Source of the DNA: Candidatus Treponema merdequi
GTDB taxonomy: Bacteria > Spirochaetota > Spirochaetia > Treponematales > Treponemataceae
DNA length: 47,684 nt
Reading direction: 5' to 3'
NCBI GenBank assembly: GCA_018064525.1
Contig: JAGHVB010000069.1
Span: forward strand, 1 to 47,684
Positions 1-7,896 of the stretch are shown here, piece by piece (position 1 is the stretch's first letter; every line of letters starts with the position of its first letter). The position numbers and the translations under genes were made by a program. The notes beneath the pieces are model-generated. The model was not told the DNA's origin, searched no databases, and was given only the letters and a program-made list of their open reading frames with translations.

Positions 1-47
1 AGATAGGAACTTACACCGCCACTTGGTAGGAGGCAAACATGAGGAGT

Positions 48-194
48 CCGAATATTACATAGAGCATGTCGATGCTCAAAACTTACGACAGACAACACAG
101 CCGCCAGCAGCTAATCGCTGGAACATATATAGTGCCAATCAAATGAGATTGCGAGCACGTTACGAGCCGGGAAGTACCCGGCTTTTTTGTTTTT
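48..194 (+). other. hairpin-rich segment, possible structured RNA tail
   Basis: No convincing protein is encoded in positions 1-285. The plus strand shows four successive hairpins: GAGCAT/ATGCTC (62-77), CCAGC/GCTGG (104-121), CAATC/GATTG (136-151) and the terminator stem GCCGGG/CCCGGC (166-182) followed by a T run. A chain of small stems closed by an intrinsic terminator is what a non-coding RNA 3' half looks like (for example a tracrRNA-like, OMEGA-like or other regulatory RNA). It could equally be the untranslated tail of a gene lying to the left. I do not recognise a known RNA family. A 61-codon frame crosses the segment, but it runs through all the stems and into the terminator and shows no family resemblance. 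Confidence 0.35.
166..194 (+). terminator. rho-independent terminator
   Basis: A perfect 6-bp GC-rich stem GCCGGG (166-171) and CCCGGC (177-182) with loop AAGTA is followed by TTTTTTGTTTTT (183-194). It ends whatever plus-strand transcript enters from the left edge. It also separates that transcript from the convergent minus-strand operon ending at 286. Confidence 0.85.
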
Positions 195-285
195 ACGGCG
201 AGTTTTGAATGTTCTGGATGGAAAAATTTCGTATAAGGGTACGTGTGAAAAAGAAATAATGCAATCTGGAGAGGTCTAGAAATGC

Positions 286-843
286 TTATTTTACTCTGGA
301 AAGATAGACTCCGCCATTTTCTTTCAGCCATTTATTACAGCGTTTGTAATCTGGGAAATACTTATCAATCTCTTCATAAAACGCTTTTGAGTGATTCATA
401 TGACGGCGGTGACAAAGTTCATGAATAACAATACTATCCAAAATCTCTTGTGGCATTAGGACGAGCAGACAGTTGAAGTTCAGATTTCCGCGTGCACTGC
501 AGCTTCCCCAGCAGGTCCGCTGAAGACGGATTGCGATTTTACCGTATGTGATTCCAGATAGTTTTGAGTAGTACTCTACCAGTTCTGGAATTATTCTATG
601 TGCCTGTTTTTTTATCTGTTTGATTTCGTCTGCAGTAAGATAACCTAAGGCTTTGGCTTTTTCAGATTCGGATTCTTGTTTTTCCAGATGTTTTGTAATC
701 CAGGTTTTCTTTGTTGTGAGAAAATCACAGATGGCGGATTCTGTAGTGCCGATCGGAGCTTTTACGAAAACACGACAGTCTGGTTTGATTGAAACGGAGA
801 TTGAGCGGCGGCGACTGTAGTGGATTTCGTAGGTTATTTGCAT
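286..843 (-). CDS. YgjP-like (DUF45) zinc metallopeptidase
   Basis: The 185-aa product matches the YgjP/DUF45 metallopeptidase pattern. It has a WGSC segment at residues 112-115, then the zinc motif HELCH (His141, Glu142, His145), a downstream His151 in a NHSKAF context, and a C-terminal PDYK...WL stretch. Members are predicted zinc-dependent peptidases; many sit beside type I restriction or other defence genes. It is somewhat shorter than the usual 220-240 aa, with the N-terminal half reduced. It is the last gene of the minus-strand operon. It may also have its own promoter, because TATAAT lies just upstream of its start within the 3' end of the preceding gene. The substrate is unknown. Confidence 0.85.
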   Translation of the reverse strand: MQITYEIHYSRRRSISVSIKPDCRVFVKAPIGTTESAICDFLTTKKTWITKHLEKQESESEKAKALGYLTADEIKQIKKQAHRIIPELVEYYSKLSGITYGKIAIRLQRTCWGSCSARGNLNFNCLLVLMPQEILDSIVIHELCHRRHMNHSKAFYEEIDKYFPDYKRCNKWLKENGGVYLSRVK

Positions 844-867
844 ATAGGTATTATAACAAATATTTCA

Positions 868-1446
868 TTAGTTTGAAGATTTTTCAAACTTCACATATCT
901 TATAGCAATAACCAGTAAAGCAATTGCCAGTAGTAATTGAGGAATTGTAATACATAATAAATTCACATTTATAGCTGGTAAAACTGTTATTATTGTTTCT
1001 AACACAGGTAAGCGATATTTCGATAAATAGATTACAAAGCTTCCAATAATACTAATTAAGTATAACAATACGGTTGCTTTCATATTTCCATGAAATATTC
1101 TATATGATTTTGATAATACTGATGGTTCAGCTGTTTTTGTATTATCATAAAAACCTGCGTTTGCACATGCTTTACAACAGAAATAAATAGTAATTACAAG
1201 TAATGTCCAGCAGCAAATAAAAGTTGTAATAGTATCTTTTTCCAATAAATTTTCAAGCAGATATCCTTTAGGCACATTACCATTGAATAAGGATACAAAA
1301 ATAAATCCAGTAAAAATAATATTTATACTCATAAATATCGCAAGTATACTTGGGATTGTTCTAATAAGTTTTTTTACCAGTTTTGTGAATGAAACTCCAA
1401 TTAATAACAGTGTAATAACCAATTCAATTAAAAATAGTATTTTCAA
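868..1446 (-). CDS. small multi-spanning membrane protein, unknown
   Basis: This 192-aa protein is strongly hydrophobic, with about five predicted membrane helices (roughly residues 2-22, 32-52, 73-92, 124-142 and 155-185) and a short cysteine pair near residue 90. I recognise no family. The start codon is TTG at 1446: AAGGAG lies 8 nt upstream of it and no ATG is better placed. It follows the 115-aa gene after about 105 bp and precedes the metallopeptidase by 24 bp, so it is probably co-transcribed with the TerY-P genes upstream. A membrane effector or anchor for the island would be one guess, but nothing in the sequence proves it. Confidence 0.65.
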   Translation of the reverse strand: MKILFLIELVITLLLIGVSFTKLVKKLIRTIPSILAIFMSINIIFTGFIFVSLFNGNVPKGYLLENLLEKDTITTFICCWTLLVITIYFCCKACANAGFYDNTKTAEPSVLSKSYRIFHGNMKATVLLYLISIIGSFVIYLSKYRLPVLETIITVLPAINVNLLCITIPQLLLAIALLVIAIRYVKFEKSSN

Positions 1447-1551
1447 TTTTACTACTCCTTATTTATTTTCTATTTTCGAAAATGCAGCAAAGTCTGCAAG
1501 CCATGCCATTTGATTGCAATCCTTCAATGGATAAGTAAATGTTGTAAAGTT

Positions 1552-1899
1552 TCACATATCAAGTTTTGAATTTACAGAATCAAAGAGCTTTTTTATTTGT
1601 TTATTGTTACCCCATGTTAAAATTTTTTCTGATAATGATTCTGCATGTTCCCCAACGAAGGACAACCTGAAACTTATTTTTATTTGTTCAGGGTTTTTGT
1701 TTTTCTCAGCCTGCTTATCAAGTATACTTCCAGTCTGTTTGTAACAAGGCGTTTTTGATATAATTCTGTATCCGATATAATCAGTGCCATCGAGTTTTAC
1801 ATCAGGAACAAACCAGTTTGTAGTGATTGGAACAATATGGTCATCATCAATTTTAAAAATTGTTGATAAAATTTGTTTTAATGCTTCTGTATTAAGCAT
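1552..1899 (-). CDS. hypothetical 115-aa protein
   Basis: A soluble, charged 115-aa protein with no recognised domain or signal peptide. Its ATG at 1899 overlaps the end of the preceding gene by 22 bp and has AAAGGAG 11 nt upstream, so translation is likely coupled. The central segment (residues 35-85) alternates hydrophobic and polar residues like a beta-sheet domain, and the C-terminus is helical. Its position immediately downstream of the phosphatase and the 242-aa unknown suggests it belongs to the same accessory operon. Confidence 0.6.
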   Translation of the reverse strand: MLNTEALKQILSTIFKIDDDHIVPITTNWFVPDVKLDGTDYIGYRIISKTPCYKQTGSILDKQAEKNKNPEQIKISFRLSFVGEHAESLSEKILTWGNNKQIKKLFDSVNSKLDM

Positions 1900-2606
1900 G
1901 TTTTAATCTTCTCCTTTAACCAATAATTTCTTTTTATCTGAGTTGCACTAGTTTGCATTTCATCATTTCTCTTCAATGGTTCATATGTGAGCTCATTTGA
2001 TTTCAATGCATTTCTTAATACATTAATAAAGTATTTATTATTTTCATTTGTTTCCAAAAGCACTACATCTTTTGAATTTAATGCAGTAATAAAAACTACA
2101 AAGGCTTTTCGTTCATAATCAGATATTTCATTTCTGGAAATATCGTTTAAATATCCTCCTATTCTTTCCGGGTGAACCAATATTTCTGTTCCATAAAATT
2201 CAAGCATATCAGTAATTGCCGGCTCCAGTTCTTCAGTTATCTCATAATCTGAAGAACCTGGATAATATTCAAATTCGATTACTTTACATTTCTTGAAAAC
2301 TTTAATCATCTCGATAATATGAGTGATTAAAATATCTTCTATGCTGTTTGGAACACTCAGACTGTCAAATATTCTGGTATATACTGATATAGCTACCTCA
2401 TAGTCGGTAAAAATATGTTTTCCGTAAGTTACCTTTCTTATTTCTAAAGGGATATTTTTTTCAAGCAGCAAAAAGAACAGCTTGATTTTTATATCCTTTT
2501 CTGTCATTCCTGCTTTTCTGAAGAACGCTTTGCACCATTCAGGTTTATCCAGAATTTGCATGTAATGTGTTTTAATAAGTTCTTCATATTTTTGATAAAC
2601 AGTCAT
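1878..2606 (-). CDS. hypothetical 242-aa protein of the TerY-P operon
   Basis: An acidic, mostly alpha-helical 242-aa protein without signal peptide, membrane segment or a motif that I can assign. The start ATG at 2606 overlaps the stop of the PP2C gene in an ATGA arrangement, and its own 3' end overlaps the next gene. It is therefore tightly embedded in the operon. The co-translation with the phosphatase suggests a partner or substrate of the triad; this is inference from position only. Confidence 0.65.
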   Translation of the reverse strand: MTVYQKYEELIKTHYMQILDKPEWCKAFFRKAGMTEKDIKIKLFFLLLEKNIPLEIRKVTYGKHIFTDYEVAISVYTRIFDSLSVPNSIEDILITHIIEMIKVFKKCKVIEFEYYPGSSDYEITEELEPAITDMLEFYGTEILVHPERIGGYLNDISRNEISDYERKAFVVFITALNSKDVVLLETNENNKYFINVLRNALKSNELTYEPLKRNDEMQTSATQIKRNYWLKEKIKTCLIQKH

Positions 2607-3448
2607 ATAAATCCTTTTTTAGAAAAAATAGCAGCAATTGAAATATCATCTCCACTTCCCTGCTCTGAAAGAACAGGAAGAAAATCCTGAAGTTCTGCCT
2701 GGGTTTTCTCACCATCATTTACAGTATTGTTTTTAAGATTCAAAATAAAATCTGGTAATTTACTTGTATCGAATGAGTCGGCCATTCCGTCACTCATTAC
2801 TGAAATACCGTTTATCTTTTCGAATCCATAAGCAAACCTGAATTCAGTTGCAGCATCTTTACTGCACAATGAAGTGGTAACTCCGAATCCTAACTTTTCA
2901 TTTTCAAGTTCTTCAGGGGAAAATACAGTATTATTAGTTTTGATGACAGTACATTTCCCGTCCCCTATCTGAAGTGCAAACCAGAAATTGAACATTTCAA
3001 AATAAACAGCTTCAAGCAATGTTGAACCGTACAAAGACGGAATATCTTCTTCTTTTAATGGTAAAGCCATATGAAGATTATTACATCGTTCTGTTTCTTC
3101 CTGTGATAAAGGATTTTCATTGAAATGGTTTATCACTTCTTCTTTCCATTTGATTGAAATCTTCACGCAAAGAAGCTTTAGATTTTTTTCAATTAAATCC
3201 TTGTTCTTTCCAGGAATGAACTGAAATATCTGTTTAAGGATTGCATTGGTACATTCAACAGCACAGCGTACAGCAATTTCTGAACCCTTTTCACTGCGGA
3301 TGTACCTTTTGCCTCCATGGCCATCTGCTACCAGTGCATAAGCATAGGTTTTAAGCTTATCACTAGTAACTTTACAATAGTCCTGAAGTGGTTTGCCTTC
3401 CTTCTGGTGTGTACTTCCCTTACATCTTGCAGATAGTGTTACAAGCAT
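2603..3448 (-). CDS. PP2C-family protein phosphatase (TerY-P triad)
   Basis: The 281-aa protein carries PP2C metal-binding hallmarks: ADGHGG at residues 41-46 (Asp42 and Gly43 as metal ligands), an IGDG-like core segment, MSDGMADSF near residue 217 and a GSGDDIS motif near the C-terminus. It is expected to be a cytoplasmic Mn/Mg-dependent Ser/Thr phosphatase. It follows the vWA gene by 12 bp on the same strand, with the kinase just upstream. This is the kinase-vWA-phosphatase grouping described as the TerY-P triad in tellurite-resistance-related stress systems. The likely role is reversing phosphorylation by the neighbouring kinase. Confidence 0.9.
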   Translation of the reverse strand: MLVTLSARCKGSTHQKEGKPLQDYCKVTSDKLKTYAYALVADGHGGKRYIRSEKGSEIAVRCAVECTNAILKQIFQFIPGKNKDLIEKNLKLLCVKISIKWKEEVINHFNENPLSQEETERCNNLHMALPLKEEDIPSLYGSTLLEAVYFEMFNFWFALQIGDGKCTVIKTNNTVFSPEELENEKLGFGVTTSLCSKDAATEFRFAYGFEKINGISVMSDGMADSFDTSKLPDFILNLKNNTVNDGEKTQAELQDFLPVLSEQGSGDDISIAAIFSKKGFI

Positions 3449-3459
3449 AGGAGACCGCC

Positions 3460-4185
3460 TTACCAGTCATCGCCGCTAGTAGATACAGAATCAAAATCTG
3501 CTTCTTCCTGCTGGATGTCTTTGATTTCATCAATCATTGCATCCTGTTTGGAAGGTATTTCGCCGTTAAGAGCCGGCTGACTTTTGCTTCCAATCTGTGA
3601 AGATGTGATGGATACTTTACGGATCCATTTCTTCAAAGCTTCAGGAGTGTGAACAGTAATAACTGCTTCAGGATTACCGGTAAACTTACCGAGTGCATCC
3701 TTGTTTGCATCGTCCCCAATTGCAACTGCAACCTTGATAGCATATTTGAACCAGCTGTTCTGTTTCAAAAGTGCAAGACCAGATTCAAAGTCATCTGTTG
3801 GTTCCCCGTCTGACATCAAGAAGATAGCCGGAGCAACAGAACCAGAAGGTGCTCTCAAGAAACCGTTTTTAGAAAGTTTGTCACTCAATTCACGGCATGC
3901 AGCTCCCAAATCAGTAACTCCATCTGCATCAACATTTACCCACTGGAAACTTTCTGAAGAGATTGGTGTTGGATACATCCATTTACAACCGCTTGAGAAA
4001 GTCATGCAGGCAACTTTCAAATCTACATCAGAACCGCCTGCATCTTTCAATTCAGGAAGAACTTCACGAATAGCAGTATTAACTGCACCTATTTTTGTTC
4101 CCTGCATAGATCCAGAAGTATCTACAACAAAGAATAAAACCATCTGTCTTTTTACAATTCCTTCAACATCATCAAACATTCCCAT
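3460..4185 (-). CDS. TerY-like von Willebrand factor A protein
   Basis: A cytoplasmic 241-aa vWA protein. An intact MIDAS motif DTSGS (Asp22, Ser24, Ser26 from the chosen start) is followed by a threonine-type metal site region (VTDLGAA) and the downstream SDGEPTD acidic cluster. The length and the single domain match TerY. I chose ATG 4185 rather than the upstream in-frame TTG at 4203, because that TTG lies inside the ribosome site GGAGG. The vWA domain is expected to bind a partner in a metal-dependent manner, here probably the kinase or its substrate. The kinase ends 22 bp upstream and the phosphatase begins 12 bp downstream. Confidence 0.9.
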   Translation of the reverse strand: MGMFDDVEGIVKRQMVLFFVVDTSGSMQGTKIGAVNTAIREVLPELKDAGGSDVDLKVACMTFSSGCKWMYPTPISSESFQWVNVDADGVTDLGAACRELSDKLSKNGFLRAPSGSVAPAIFLMSDGEPTDDFESGLALLKQNSWFKYAIKVAVAIGDDANKDALGKFTGNPEAVITVHTPEALKKWIRKVSITSSQIGSKSQPALNGEIPSKQDAMIDEIKDIQQEEADFDSVSTSGDDW

Positions 4186-4207
4186 AGTTCGATATTCCTC
4201 CAAAAAA

Positions 4208-5506
4208 TTAGCTATTAATAGTTGCCTTTATTCCTTCAAAGGCAATTTCAACATTATTTGCAACTGGAATTACAGATCCATTTGCAATTTCCTTTACATC
4301 CTTCCCTTCTGCTGTAAAAGTCCATGCAGAATCAGAAAGATTCTTAATTCCCCACAACGCCGGGTTCTTTTTATTCATGATTACTTCACCTGTTACAGTC
4401 AAATAATCATCACAATCATTAGATGTCTGGCATTTATAAAGTTTTGCACCAGGGAAAACCGGTATTTTATATTTGTCAGATGAAAGTGAATACGGATAGC
4501 TGTATGTACTTCCACAGTCAAACTTCACTGTTGTTCCGTGTGGTACTGTTGCAAGACATATTTCACTTGAACAGTGCGGACAAGAAAGCAGTGTGCCTCT
4601 GAATCTAATCAAAAGTTTCTGCCATTCATTTTCCGGCAATCTCTGATTAGGATTTCTTAATCCTTCACAGAATGATTTAATAAACGCATCCTGAATAAAT
4701 TTTGGATATCGTGGCCATAATTTAATAGGATTTGGATGCACTCCCTGTACTGGTCTATTCGATGAATTATTCGGATCAAAAATGAATACAGGATTTTTGC
4801 CGTATAATTCAAATTCCCTTTTTTCTGTAATACAAACGCTGTCTACATAAGCTTTACCCATAAGAGGATCGTGACGGCAGAACAGCTTGAACAGGATTAC
4901 TGCGAGTGAATGGCAGTCTGTAAGTGAATTAGGATATGTTTTTCCACATACAATTTCAGGTGCCATATATCCAGGTTTACCACCGATGTTTCCGGCGTTT
5001 TTCATGCCGTCTGGAGTAACATTGTCATTGTCACAAATCAGTACATCTCCAGTAATAACATCAATGAAAAAGTTTCCGTCATTTAAGTCCTGATAACTCA
5101 AACCCATTCTGTGAAGAGTTCTGAAAGCATTTACAATATTCAGTGCGGCGTTAATCAGGATCTGTGTAGATGCAAACTTTGCTTTGTTGTTTAATATGTC
5201 TGAAAAATCAGAAAATCTTTTTGGCCTTAATTCCATTACATAGCCAAAACTGTTGTTCTTTTCTTCTGTAAGATACAGAGGCCATAAGAACTTGTTGTCA
5301 GGAGCACCGTTTTTGATGTTTTCCTGAAGATTCTTTCTGAATCCCTTCTTATTCTGAAACTTAAAGGTATACCATTTAAGGGCGTAATCTTTACCGTCAA
5401 TCTTTACTGAATAAACGATTCCCTGGCCGCCTTCTCCAAGTTTGTCTGTAATGACTGCTGTTTTTCCCCCCTCAAGAGGAATGTTTGTACCTTTCTTGAA
5501 CTCCAT
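4208..5506 (-). CDS. Ser/Thr protein kinase with C-terminal zinc ribbon and FHA-like tail (TerY-P triad)
   Basis: A 432-aa kinase. The glycine loop GEGGQG is at residues 24-29, the ATP lysine is Lys44 in ALKWY, the catalytic loop reads YQDLNDGNF (Asp140, Asn145 instead of HRD...N), the metal motif reads CDNDN (Asp159, replacing DFG), and APE is at 182-184. After the kinase domain (to about residue 320) a CPHC...C region looks like a zinc ribbon. The last 70 residues resemble a beta-sandwich FHA-like fold (GIKNLS...G..V.....I.F). I chose ATG 5506, with GGAGGAG 8 nt upstream, over an in-frame ATG at 5572 inside the previous gene. The noncanonical HRD/DFG motifs are typical of divergent bacterial kinases and keep the essential aspartates, so activity is plausible. 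Confidence 0.88.
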   Translation of the reverse strand: MEFKKGTNIPLEGGKTAVITDKLGEGGQGIVYSVKIDGKDYALKWYTFKFQNKKGFRKNLQENIKNGAPDNKFLWPLYLTEEKNNSFGYVMELRPKRFSDFSDILNNKAKFASTQILINAALNIVNAFRTLHRMGLSYQDLNDGNFFIDVITGDVLICDNDNVTPDGMKNAGNIGGKPGYMAPEIVCGKTYPNSLTDCHSLAVILFKLFCRHDPLMGKAYVDSVCITEKREFELYGKNPVFIFDPNNSSNRPVQGVHPNPIKLWPRYPKFIQDAFIKSFCEGLRNPNQRLPENEWQKLLIRFRGTLLSCPHCSSEICLATVPHGTTVKFDCGSTYSYPYSLSSDKYKIPVFPGAKLYKCQTSNDCDDYLTVTGEVIMNKKNPALWGIKNLSDSAWTFTAEGKDVKEIANGSVIPVANNVEIAFEGIKATINS

Positions 5507-5508
5507 AA

Positions 5509-5928
5509 TTAAAAATCTCCTCCTTCCAGATTTAAGCTTTCTGCAGCATTGTACATTCCAGTCTGACCACACCAGGGGCAGGTAAGCTTTATCTGCTGCA
5601 ATGAATATCCTCTTTCAGCTTTCACGCAGAAAGATTTTCCGCAGGAACATTGTGCAATTGTCTTACTTCCGCAGTATGGACAACCGGGATAATCTGCAGC
5701 TGGAATAAATGATCCTGTTGTAATTTCCCTGTCATAACCTTCGTTATGAGCTTTTTCCATATCAATCTTAAAAGCCCAGGTTCTCTGCCAGTCTGATTCG
5801 TACTTCTGGATTCTCATTCCGAATACGTTTTCATTTTTTCTTGATTCATAAGGACAGCGTGCTAAAATTACTTTTGCCTGTACCCTATTTTCTGTTTCTT
5901 TGTTTCCAGGATATCTTTCTTCAATCAT
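5509..5928 (-). CDS. TerY-C-like zinc-ribbon protein
   Basis: A 139-aa cytoplasmic protein. Its C-terminal half contains paired cysteine knuckles (CPYCG, CSCGKSFC, CPWCG), which resemble the TerY-C metal-binding domain normally fused to or encoded beside TerY. The first 60 residues show no known motif. The ATG at 5928 overlaps the stop of the preceding gene (ATGA), and the kinase starts 3 bp after its end with the kinase Shine-Dalgarno inside this gene's last codons. Translation of kinase and ribbon protein is therefore likely coupled. The probable role is an adaptor for the kinase/vWA complex. Confidence 0.75.
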   Translation of the reverse strand: MIEERYPGNKETENRVQAKVILARCPYESRKNENVFGMRIQKYESDWQRTWAFKIDMEKAHNEGYDREITTGSFIPAADYPGCPYCGSKTIAQCSCGKSFCVKAERGYSLQQIKLTCPWCGQTGMYNAAESLNLEGGDF

Positions 5929-6257
5929 CTTTTATCCTTCCTTGTATGAATCGAAACATGGCGGCCGCATTTTGTGCAGATGTATCTTTCTTCTACCCAG
6001 TAACGGATAAAAGGCTGGTCTGAAGAATGAGATGAATGTATTCCACCCATTCCGCCATATCGGTGATAGCCGCCGCCGCTTCCGTATCTGTTACGGTCGT
6101 GTCCGACAACTTTATCTTCAACTATTTCCTTTACAAAAGAGAGAGTTCCCCATGCACCACATTTTGGGCAATGGTTTCTTCTGTACCAGAGTATGATTGC
6201 TGGTAAAAATGTGATGAAAAGAAATAAAACAATAATTAAAAAAATCCATCCTTCCAT
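5925..6257 (-). CDS. membrane-anchored zinc-ribbon protein
   Basis: The 110-aa protein begins with one hydrophobic helix (residues about 4-24). A CPKCG knuckle near residue 31, a glycine/tyrosine/serine-rich low-complexity linker (about residues 58-80) and a second knuckle CTKCG near residue 95 follow. The two knuckles together would complete a zinc ribbon facing the cytoplasm. It opens the TerY-P operon. GTAGGAG lies 7 nt before the ATG, and the spacer upstream holds another copy of the TTTTGGAAAC block seen before two other island genes. It may tether the triad to the membrane; this is inference. Confidence 0.7.
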   Translation of the reverse strand: MEGWIFLIIVLFLFITFLPAIILWYRRNHCPKCGAWGTLSFVKEIVEDKVVGHDRNRYGSGGGYHRYGGMGGIHSSHSSDQPFIRYWVEERYICTKCGRHVSIHTRKDKR

Positions 6258-6299
6258 ATATTTCTCCTACCTTTACTAAGTGTTTGTATTCGCCTTTTT

Positions 6300-6310
6300 G
6301 TTTCCAAAAT
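6300..6310 (-). promoter_or_regulatory. third copy of the ATTTTGGAAAC block
   Basis: On the minus strand ATTTTGGAAAC lies about 43 nt upstream of the start of the zinc-ribbon gene at 6257. It is identical to the upstream half of the promoter-like motifs at 6937-6990 and 8961-9013. The downstream half (TAAACGAAATA) is not conserved at the same distance here, so this may be a degenerate or secondary promoter of the TerY-P operon. Confidence 0.4.
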
Positions 6311-6322
6311 CCGAATAATTTT

Positions 6323-6922
6323 CTAAAAAAAACTGCGTACAATTTTATATTTGCAGCAGTTACTGCACTTTCCATAGTTATCTTTATGGATGATTCTTCT
6401 GTTTTTATTACAAATCTGGTTTATCTGCTGTCTTGGAGTTACTCCTGTAAGAATACTGAGACAGTCATCACAATATGCTTTTCCAGATTTGGAAAGAAAA
6501 TTTTGAATTATTGATAAGTTTGTGCTTCCTTGAATGGTGTGAAGTTCTTTCTGTTCTGAAGGAGTTTCATAGTTTTCAATTCTGTACTGACCGACGAGAT
6601 ATCTGTAATAATCTTCACAGGCGAGAATAATGAACTTGTCTTCTTTCAGATTGAATCGTGATGAAAGATCAGCAATACAAATTTCAGCCCACTTCTTCTG
6701 CTCCCCTACTGTCTGATTAGAAAGACATACATCATAAGGTTCAAGAACTTGGTTCAGTTCTACAATATGGTGTTTTGCCGAGAGAATTAATATTTCATCA
6801 GGATTGTGAGAACGGGCTTCTGCAAGACGTTTTTTAAAACCTTCACTCTGATAAAGATTTTCAGCTTTTGCTGCATAAGGAAGTTTTTCTTTGCAGCAGG
6901 ATATTAAGTAGATTGTTTTCAA
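6323..6922 (-). CDS. DUF6884-like protein with C-terminal zinc finger
   Basis: A 199-aa protein. Residues 1-140 resemble the DUF6884 family: an N-terminal YLISCCKEKL strand with a Cys-Cys-Lys pattern, an ILSAKHHIV core and an EPYDVCLS segment. The C-terminus adds CDDC...CSNC knuckles (from about residue 151) that would form a zinc finger, absent from the paralogue at 10,085. The start is TTG at 6922: AAGGAG lies 7 nt upstream, and the paralogue's ATG aligns exactly with it. The biochemical role of DUF6884 is not known to me, though family members are common in mobile and phage-related DNA. It is preceded by its own promoter-like motif and probably heads the transcript that continues into the TerY-P genes. 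Confidence 0.7.
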   Translation of the reverse strand: MKTIYLISCCKEKLPYAAKAENLYQSEGFKKRLAEARSHNPDEILILSAKHHIVELNQVLEPYDVCLSNQTVGEQKKWAEICIADLSSRFNLKEDKFIILACEDYYRYLVGQYRIENYETPSEQKELHTIQGSTNLSIIQNFLSKSGKAYCDDCLSILTGVTPRQQINQICNKNRRIIHKDNYGKCSNCCKYKIVRSFF

Positions 6923-6936
6923 TTACTGACTCCTTG

Positions 6937-6990
6937 TATTTCGTTTACACTTATATATAGGAATCAGTAATTGAATTAAGTTTCCAAAAT
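6937..6990 (-). promoter_or_regulatory. island-specific promoter-like motif, copy 1
   Basis: Read on the minus strand: ATTTTGGAAACTT (6978-6990), a spacer containing TATATATA (6952-6959), then TAAACGAAATA (6937-6947) immediately before the ribosome site of the DUF6884-like gene. The two outer blocks recur with identical sequence and nearly identical spacing (30 versus 29 nt between blocks) upstream of the gene at 8944. The GGAAAC block recalls the GGAAC -35 element of alternative sigma factors, and the motif has no good sigma-70 -35 box. Confidence 0.6.
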
Positions 6991-7002
6991 TTTGATTTTT
7001 TT

Positions 7003-7893
7003 TTATTTTTTCAGATGATTTTTTAGTTCTTCAGAGAAAACAAGGATTTTCTTATATACGGCGGATTTTGTAATACCGTGTAATTGTCCGATAGTTTCAA
7101 AAGTTATCGGCAGGATGTAATCTTCCTTATCATAGAAATAATTAACAATTGCCATATTTACGAATGAAAACATAGAAAAGAAATCGGATGCTTCTTCTTT
7201 ATTTTCCATAAATGCGGCATAGTCTGGTTTTTCCAGTATTGATAATATCAAAGCTGTAAGCCAGTCTGAAACAACTCCCTGATGGATTGGTTTTATTTTT
7301 TTCCAGGTAGAATCAAATTGGACAAACAAGTTCTGGAGGTTTTCTTTAGATTCGAAGGCTTCAGCTGGAGTTAGTCCCTCGGAAGCTATGAAATCTTCTT
7401 TTGTAGATTCTGAATCGTCATCATTGTTTATTTCGCTATTTAATGAAGTAACCTGTGAATATAAAAGTTCATTAACTTTATCTATTGAAATTTTCAGAGC
7501 ATTAGCTACTTCCTGCTTATTATCCTGATAAAGAGGCATCAACTTCTTTATCTTTTTCAGAAGTTTTAAATTGTTGTAATTTAAGTTTGATTTTTCTTTA
7601 CCTTTTGAAACACTAATATCTTTATTTATTGCATTATGAATACATACAAAAAGATATTTATGAAAAGCTGAATCTTCATTGTCTGAACTGAAATGTTTAA
7701 TTGCATCGTTTGTGGCAGTAAGTACAGGTAAATAATCAAAATCCCCATTTGCAAGAGCATCTTTATATTTGTAATCTGAATTGATAATATCGCAGATTAC
7801 TTTAAGCATTTTAGACTTATATGCTGCATTACCAGATGCTTTGTACTTTGAGAAATAATCGTCTATGTCTTTATAGGCTTTTTGTAAATCCAT
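7003..7893 (-). CDS. divergent sigma-70-like transcription factor
   Basis: A 296-aa protein whose layout follows sigma-70 factors. Residues about 68-105 (FHKYLFVCIHNAI) resemble region 2. Residues 126-190 closely follow the region 3 pattern: a helix-turn-helix KQEVANALKISIDKVNELL, then SLNSEI-acidic linker and LTPAEAFESKENLQ. Residues 262-295 (TFETIGQLHGITKSAVYKKIL) look like the region 4 recognition helix-turn-helix. Region 2 promoter-melting residues are poorly conserved, so an atypical sigma or sigma-derived regulator is also possible. Its ATG follows the CARF gene stop by 3 bp, and the ribosome site GAGGAA lies inside that gene, so the two are translationally coupled. It could recognise the shared motif found before both island operons. 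Confidence 0.6.
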   Translation of the reverse strand: MDLQKAYKDIDDYFSKYKASGNAAYKSKMLKVICDIINSDYKYKDALANGDFDYLPVLTATNDAIKHFSSDNEDSAFHKYLFVCIHNAINKDISVSKGKEKSNLNYNNLKLLKKIKKLMPLYQDNKQEVANALKISIDKVNELLYSQVTSLNSEINNDDDSESTKEDFIASEGLTPAEAFESKENLQNLFVQFDSTWKKIKPIHQGVVSDWLTALILSILEKPDYAAFMENKEEASDFFSMFSFVNMAIVNYFYDKEDYILPITFETIGQLHGITKSAVYKKILVFSEELKNHLKK

Positions 7894-7896
7894 GTG

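Noticed and set aside
23..208. 61-codon open frame at the left edge
   Set aside because: It runs through four hairpins and into the terminator, has no family resemblance, and its composition does not look coding; the RNA/terminator reading fits better.
3701..4483. 260-codon plus-strand frame opposite the vWA gene
   Set aside because: Antisense shadow of the well-supported vWA and kinase genes; no motif, and its Ser/Pro/Thr-rich composition is that of a reverse frame.
5507..5572. 22-residue N-terminal extension of the kinase
   Set aside because: It overlaps the previous gene, and the ATG at 5506 has a strong ribosome site at ideal spacing and begins the kinase fold naturally.
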